A stretch of DNA of 64,000 nucleotides from Klebsormidium nitens (Eukaryota > Streptophyta > Klebsormidiophyceae > Klebsormidiales > Klebsormidiaceae), in the NCBI GenBank assembly GCA_000708835.1, contig DF236977.1:248978-312977 (forward strand), read 5' to 3'. Position 1 is the first letter of the stretch. Each line of letters begins with the position of its first letter. Below, one piece after another: positions 58,499 through 64,000 of this stretch. A model generated the notes under the pieces. The model saw only the letters and a list, made by a program, of their open reading frames with translations. It was not told the origin of the DNA and ran no database searches. Both the position numbers and the translations under genes were made by a program.

Positions 58499-61400
58499 TC
58501 ACCGCGCGGCGGTGAGGTACGCCCCGTCCACGGTGTACTCGGCGCCCATGACGAAGGCGGCGTCGTCGCTGGCCAGGAAGGCGATGACGTTGGCCACCTC
58601 CTCGGGGCGGCCCAGGCGGCCCGTCGGCTGCTTCTCGATGATGCTGGCGAGCACCTCCTCCGGGTTGGGCCGCTGGTGCACCGCGTCGTCCAGGCCCGCC
58701 GTGTGGATCACCCCGGGCACCACCGCGTTCACCCGGATGTTGTCCTTCAGCAAACTCACCGACGCGCCGCGCGTCAGCGACGACACGCCGCCCTTGGCCG
58801 CGTGGTAGGCGGCGAAGCCGGCGGAGCCGACGTGAGCGTACGCGGAGCTGCGACGAGAAGAACGAATCTGTCAGCGACTACGAAGGACAGAAAGGGATCC
58901 GTTCTCGACTTGGACACAGCGATTGCCAGAAAGCTGGGTCCCCATATGCTTAAGTGGCCACATGAAAGGGCATTTGTCTACACGATTCTTCGTCTAACTT
59001 GACATTTCGTCACAGTCGATTCAGAAGGGCAACGTAAGTGTGAGAGTCCGTTCCACTGTTGCAAGCTTGGCCAAGAAGCGGCAAAAGGCCGACCACGGGA
59101 AGTATGATGAAAGCAGTACGGGTTTCCTCCCGTTCTCACCTGGTGTTGACGATGGCGCCGCCCCCCCGCTTCTTCATGTACGGCACCGCCAGCTTGATCC
59201 CCCGGAAGACGGACACCAGGTTGATGTCCAGCATCTTCCAAAACTCCTCCTCCGACGTGTCGACCACCGACTTTATACTCTGCGGGACGAAGCAAGACCG
59301 GGTAAGAGGTGGTGGATAGAAGAGCCTCGAAAGGGAGGCAAACGACTCAGCCTGAGCTAGGACTCTTCGTGGGCAACGGTGGCGCATTGTCGTCCCGAAA
59401 TACTATTCTTTGCAACGAGTCCTGGCTGGACGGGCTTTCCAGATCGGTGCACGAAGCTCCGCCCCTTTTGAAGCTCTCAAACTGAACGCAGCTTTTAGCA
59501 GCGGGGACGTCCCTGCACAAGTGCCGCCAGCGTTCGGCCGTCGACCTTGTTTCGCAGGCACCAACCTTTGTAAGAGCTTCCATTGTACACGCAAGCGGTA
59601 CCATATGTAAATGTAGGTTTCGTACTTGCAGCCATCTTGCAATCCTTGCAGATTTCCTGAAGCGCCGCGATCTTGGCCGAAGGCATTGTTTCAAGGCCAT
59701 TTGGACGCCTCGGTCACAATCGGGCTTCCACCTTATCATAAAGACGAGGCGTCTATACAAACATAATCATCTTGCGGGAGCCTGGGACAACCAGTGGCGG
59801 AGCACTCACCCTCATGCCCGCATTGTTGCACATGATGTCCACGCCCCCAAAGGTCTTCTCTGCTGCTGCCAAAGCCGCTTCAATGTCGTCCATCTTGGAG
59901 ACATCACACCTGCCGAAGGAACAGAATGAGAGAGATATCGGGCTTGCTCAAGTGATTCTACAAATCTTCGCTGGCCGTCTGACAATGTCAAGGGCATACC
60001 GTTTCCAAGGGAGTTCAATTACACAACCTTCCGATGGGTAGCCGAGTGGGGCCAAACTTTGACCTTGACTTTCCAACTCTTCAATCAATCGGCGGAGTTG
60101 CGCCTGCAAGGTCAAAGCCGTTATGGATGATAGGATCTGCGGTCTTTTGAGTGTTCAAGTACGGGTGCGTGGCTTACACAAGGACAGCCACTCGAAGTCC
60201 CAACAACGACTGGACATTTGGTTAGTGCTCATCTCAAAGAGAAGTTGCAGAACAAGACTGCAATTGTCGTCCAGGTTGATATTGAGAGTCATCGATGAGC
60301 TCGGACAAGTGCACGTGACTAAATGTGTTTTGGATGCCAGTTCCCGGCGATTCTACAACCGTCATAAACGTGCAAGAAGAGCGGGCCCAGCACATTCCGT
60401 TTGCAGCAAAACCAGCTGGTTTCTGCCCAGCTACAATGACTGCACTTGCTTCCCGTCCCTTCGATCACACGCCCCACTGGGCATCTGAGCCTGGACTGAC
60501 CTGACGGCCAGTGCCACTTGGCTGCCCCCTGCGTTGAGCTCGTCGGCCAGCTTCTCAGCTGCAGACAGGTCGATATCCGCGATAACGACACTGGCCCCCT
60601 CCGCCACAAACTTGCGGCACGTCATCTCACCGATGCCGCTTGCAGCTCCTGCACAACCGAGCAGATGTCATGAGCACGTCGCGAACAAGAGTAGATGCCC
60701 TGTGATAAGGAAGTCAGCTTGGTCGAGGTGGAGCCAAAATCTCTGTGGTGTGCATTCTGGCCATCAGAAACTACAGGATTGCATGGCAAGCAGATACCAG
60801 AACCCGTATCTCGGTGAGGGATTGTCTAAGGAGATCTTGCCAGCGGGAAACGGAGGGGCTGTTGGACGAAGTGTCCAAAGACCGAACCCGCTGCCGCTGG
60901 GGTCAGATGATGCGTGTCTCCTTGGACTCCATGGCATGGCACGCCCTTGACTGGCACAACAACTGACCTCCCACACTTGAAAACTCAGATGGTTGGGACT
61001 GTGCCTCGGAAGCTAGCCAAGAACGATGTAAACCTTTGGGATAGAGAACTTCAGGAAAAGCTGGCAACATGCGTGTTTGGCAATACACATTGGCTGGTTC
61101 CACCCACTTCTCATCGCACTTCACTGATATGGGAAGATCTGCTACAGTTGCTGGCGGTAAACACACCAGCTGATCTCCTATCCAATGATGAGCACTGGCG
61201 CCGACAGAAAGGTCCTATCATGATCCAAGTTCACTGGGGGCTGCCAGTTGTGTGTCTGAGTCAAGCGGTGCTGAGTGTTGTTTGTTGCTAGATAGAGCGA
61301 CAACGTTAAGATTCTGCAAGTACACCGTCCACAGTGTGGATCATGGTTCTCCGCTCGAAGCGCCACCAGCTAACCGCATTCTGTGCTAATGACCAGGACG

Positions 61401-61783
61401 TGGTTGAAGCAAACATGCTGAACAGTCCACAAGCCCTCCACATCAATGAAGATTTGGGACAACAGGGCTGGATCTAAACAAGCTGGCCGCCTTTGCCTGT
61501 GGCAGCATTGCAATGCTTACAGCAGACGAACAGGGAGACTCGAGTGGCCCAGCCAGTAATCTCGGTAAGGACAGAGGTGAATATGCACACCGTGCTGCTC
61601 ACGTATAGTGGTGTGTCAGCTTGTTTGCATGCTTCTTTACCCTGCCACTGCTGCTGTCAGAAAGAAGATGCAAGCATTGAGGGTCGGTTGGATCCGCTGC
61701 GTACAGCTGCTCCCTCGCTCACCTGTGACCACCCCAACTTTCCCTGCCAGCTTCCCTGGACGCTGAAAGTCAGACGCCGCCAT
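58499..61783 (-). CDS. Short-chain dehydrogenase/reductase, classical type
   Basis: Five exons join in phase: 61723-61783, 60501-60648, 59810-59909, 59140-59279 and 58499-58847, giving 265 aa, the usual size of a classical SDR. All landmarks are present: TGAASGIG (nucleotide binding, built across the first intron), ADID with an acidic residue after strand 2 that favours NAD(H) over NADP(H), CDVSKMDDIEAAL, NNAGM, DINLVSVFRGIKLAVPYM, Ser151, the YHAAK active site (Tyr164, Lys168), NIRVNAVVPGVIHT and ASDDAAFVMGAEYTVDGAY near the end. The substrate cannot be told from sequence; the family reduces or oxidises alcohols and ketones of many kinds. No targeting peptide is visible, so it is probably cytosolic. 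The first intron is about 1.07 kb, the longest in the window. Confidence 0.94.
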
Positions 61784-63195
61784 TTTGGAGAGTCCCAAGT
61801 GCAATGCTGAGCCAATTCGACCGCAACACAATCTGGAGCGAGTGTGGTGGATGAGTTGACGGTGCGCACTGTAAAATGTTGGACGAGGTTGCAGGAGTAC
61901 TGTATCCTAGTGCGCGACCTCAATTACGAGCTGTGCCACCGAGAATCGAGGTGAACGAAGAACGGAATCGCCCCAACTGGAGGAACGGTACCAAGCTGCG
62001 CTTGTCACATTGTGCATTGTGGATTGTGTACGTGGTGCCTGGGACAGTACCCAATACTGGTCGGTAGAATGTCTATGTGGCAAGGATGTGACTGGATTCT
62101 GGAATCTGGACGACCGGTAGTCCATTGACTGGATTTGCCGACAAGAAGCGACAGGAAGCAGTTATGACTGCTGCGCATGCAAGCAGTCTACGTAGGCTTG
62201 GGATCCTTAATCGACGGTCATGCGATCTCCAATGCGGTCACAGAGCTTTCGCATCCCGCCACGTTTCACAGCGTTGTGCAGCTAATGCCAGTGCAAGACG
62301 TACCGGGCCTAGGTACCTACCTATCATCTCCCTTCTATTCCTAGGTACTCAGGTACCGGTAGCCTGGTATGATTCGGCCTGCCTTCAAAGTTCAGAGTCA
62401 CGAATCAGCAACCGGTCATCATGCAGTGGATCAGATCCTTCTTCCTCCTCGATCTTGCAACCATCTTTTCTTACCGAATCTGTACATGAATTGTGACAGC
62501 AACTGAAAGGGGGCGCTGTGGCCCTGGGTCAGCAAAGGGGGCACCGAAGTTGCTCATCGCCATTTCCTCCCAAAACTTAGAAGGGAACCAGTCTGACCGG
62601 TCTTGGCTTTCATGGTTGTAGTAACAATATACCGGTAGATGTGCTCTTTGAGTAGCTTGAGCTGAGGTCCTGCCAGTAGGGGGCTAGTAGGACTTCGGTA
62701 CTCGGCTAACATGGCCTGGCATTGGCAGTGTCGCTAGCGCTGTGAATTTTATAAGTTAGTGCTAGTGCTAGTGCACCTGTGAGTATTGCGAGCAGGGTCG
62801 CGTATTCCGCTTGAGTAATAGTGAAAGCAATCTTCAGATGGGGCAGCGCTGCTTACCTTGGGGTTTTGACTTGACGCGACGATCGCTAATCCTTGTAAAC
62901 CTTGCTTCTATCGTGGAAAAAGCAGATGAAGTCCTTCTGCCAGCAGGTATGGCTCCTCTGTCAAGCCTTGATTTCAAGTGAAATGCAAGAAAAAGTAATG
63001 TCAACCTTTTAGCTTCCTACTTCAATTTCGTTCTGTGGTCATATGGAGAGTCATAGCGCAGGCTTCCGTGCTCAAGTTTGAATTTGGGTACAACATGTTG
63101 ACCTTCTACGCAAGACAGAGTATCCATCTTCATTTATTTTTAAATATAAAGGGCAGGCACCAGATTTTGCAGAAGCTGTGCACAATTGGTTATAG
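61784..63195. other. 5' spacer, probably including unseen first exon(s) of the transporter gene
   Basis: The dehydrogenase gene starts leftward and the transporter runs rightward. The first visible transporter exon has no start codon, so a short 5' exon should lie somewhere here, but I could not identify it. GGTACC-type palindromic words cluster at 62311-62361, and a GTGCTA tandem of three units is at about 62758-62775. Confidence 0.4.
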
Positions 63196-63453
63196 GTTTC
63201 AAAATTGCTGTCACTAAACGAGGTACGCCCGGCACTGTTGAATGCAGTCTTCTTTGAAGTTGGCCGCGCCTTTGGCATCTCCCCCGCAGCACTCGGGACC
63301 CTGACCTTTGCGAGAGGGATCATCCAGGTATGTATGCTCCACCGTAGTTGGGACCCAGTAAGGCAGCTGTGGAAGAATTCCTTTGAATCATCAAACTACC
63401 TTCCAAGCTCCCCTCCGCTTTCTAAGATGAAGTGGTGGTAAAGCAGGTCCTTG

Positions 63454-63484
<31 letters not shown>

Positions 63485-63942
63485 GCACAAAGCCATTGCA
63501 AGCAGGTCAAAAGGATCACGATATCTCCATTTTACAAAGATCAAGGACACGGGTGGTTTCAGACTACTTGCTGCTTGTATCCTGCGGATGCTAGAAGGTG
63601 TAAGCCAGAGGCAAGTCCCTGCCCAAGCATCCCTGCGCTGTACGCCCAGGCTGCTGACGGAGACCTGCGTGCATTGTCAGTCGGCGTGCTCCCCGCTTGC
63701 TGCGTACGTGGCGCAGCACCACGACCGCACGCTCATCATTGCGGTGTCCGCTGTGTGGTGGGGGGCAGCCACTGTGGCGGTGGGGCTGAGCCGCAGCTAC
63801 TGGCAGCTGGCAGTCGCGCGGGCGCTCAACGGGGTGGGCCTCGCGGTGGTGCTGCCGTCCATCCAGTCGTTCGTGGCCGATGCGCACGCAGCGGAGCACC
63901 GCGGCTCCGGCTTTGGCTGGCTGCAGTTCACCAACTATTCAG
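63196..63942 (+). CDS. Major facilitator superfamily transporter, partial (both ends missing)
   Basis: Two exons join in phase: 63196-63327 and 63681-63942. They give about 131 residues from the N-terminal half of an MFS protein, and the second ends at a GTGGGC donor, so the gene continues beyond the window. Visible blocks are NEVRPALLNAVFFEVGRAFG, ISPAALGTLTFARGIIQ, then a membrane helix LIIAVSAVWWGAATVAVGL, then RALNGVGLAVVLPSIQSFVAD with HRGSGFGWLQFTNYSG. The RALNGVG region and the RG-x-x-FG loop are typical of the spinster-like plant MFS group (recognised from memory). The substrate is unknown. The start codon lies upstream and was not found. Confidence 0.8.
63454..63483. repeat. Hexanucleotide microsatellite (GGGCAT)5
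   Basis: Five perfect copies of GGGCAT lie within the intron of the transporter gene. It is likely length-polymorphic. Confidence 0.95.
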
Positions 63943-64000
63943 GTGGGCGACGCAAAGCTCCGTGGCTTCGTTGGCATTGTTTCCTCATAAAAAAGGCAAG

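Noticed and set aside
1-64000. CRISPR array, rRNA, tRNA or transposase
   Set aside because: No regularly spaced identical repeats with unique spacers, no rRNA-like blocks and no transposase or reverse-transcriptase motifs were seen on reading; tRNA cloverleaf search could not be run.

Overview
The window is nuclear DNA from a photosynthetic eukaryote, most likely a streptophyte green alga. Coding sequence is split by many GT-AG introns of about 70 to 1,070 bp, and exons are clearly richer in GC than introns and spacers. Plastid and plant-type genes are present: glutamyl-tRNA reductase with a transit-like leader, a plant-type LpxD, a QALGGH zinc finger, a DUF3228 protein and an STN7/STN8-like thylakoid kinase. 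Gene density is about one gene per 5 kb. A Klebsormidium-like charophyte would fit, but the genus is an inference. All gene models here were assembled by hand from splice signals, reading-frame phase and protein motifs. No transcript evidence was available.

Layout, left to right. 13-8116 (-): a giant multidomain enzyme (unknown N-terminal module, FAD amine-oxidase-like domain, fatty acyl-AMP ligase) that runs off the left edge. 10416-15204 (-): a 13-exon Tubby protein. 17015-23409 (+): an HNH-like, Myb/SANT-like and coiled-coil protein. 24572-27147 (-): glutamyl-tRNA reductase (HEMA). 28515-31869 (+): LpxD acyltransferase. 33552-35187 (-): single-finger C2H2 protein. 35495-37477 (-): a disordered, acidic and proline-rich protein. 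39082-42000 (-): a UBE2J2/UBC6-type E2 enzyme that appears fused to a TPR domain. 43056-45346 (+): DUF3228 protein. 46107-48011 (-): a candidate thylakoid-lumen protein. 51203-57134 (+): a 12-exon plastid kinase. 58499-61783 (-): a short-chain dehydrogenase. 63196 to the right edge (+): part of a major-facilitator transporter.

The genes are unrelated housekeeping and signalling loci rather than an operon or an obvious biosynthetic cluster. Three divergent pairs share 5' spacers of 1.1-1.8 kb: Tubby/HNH-Myb, HEMA/LpxD and E2-TPR/DUF3228. Plastid functions recur (HEMA, the kinase, the lumen candidate), but nothing shows that they are co-regulated. A run of 166 N at 50357-50522 is flanked by identical 42-bp sequences and is probably a false assembly gap.

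The most unusual items are protein architectures: the oxidase-FAAL megaenzyme with an unrecognised N-terminal half, the E2-TPR fusion, the HNH plus Myb-like combination, and the long C-terminal extension of the kinase.
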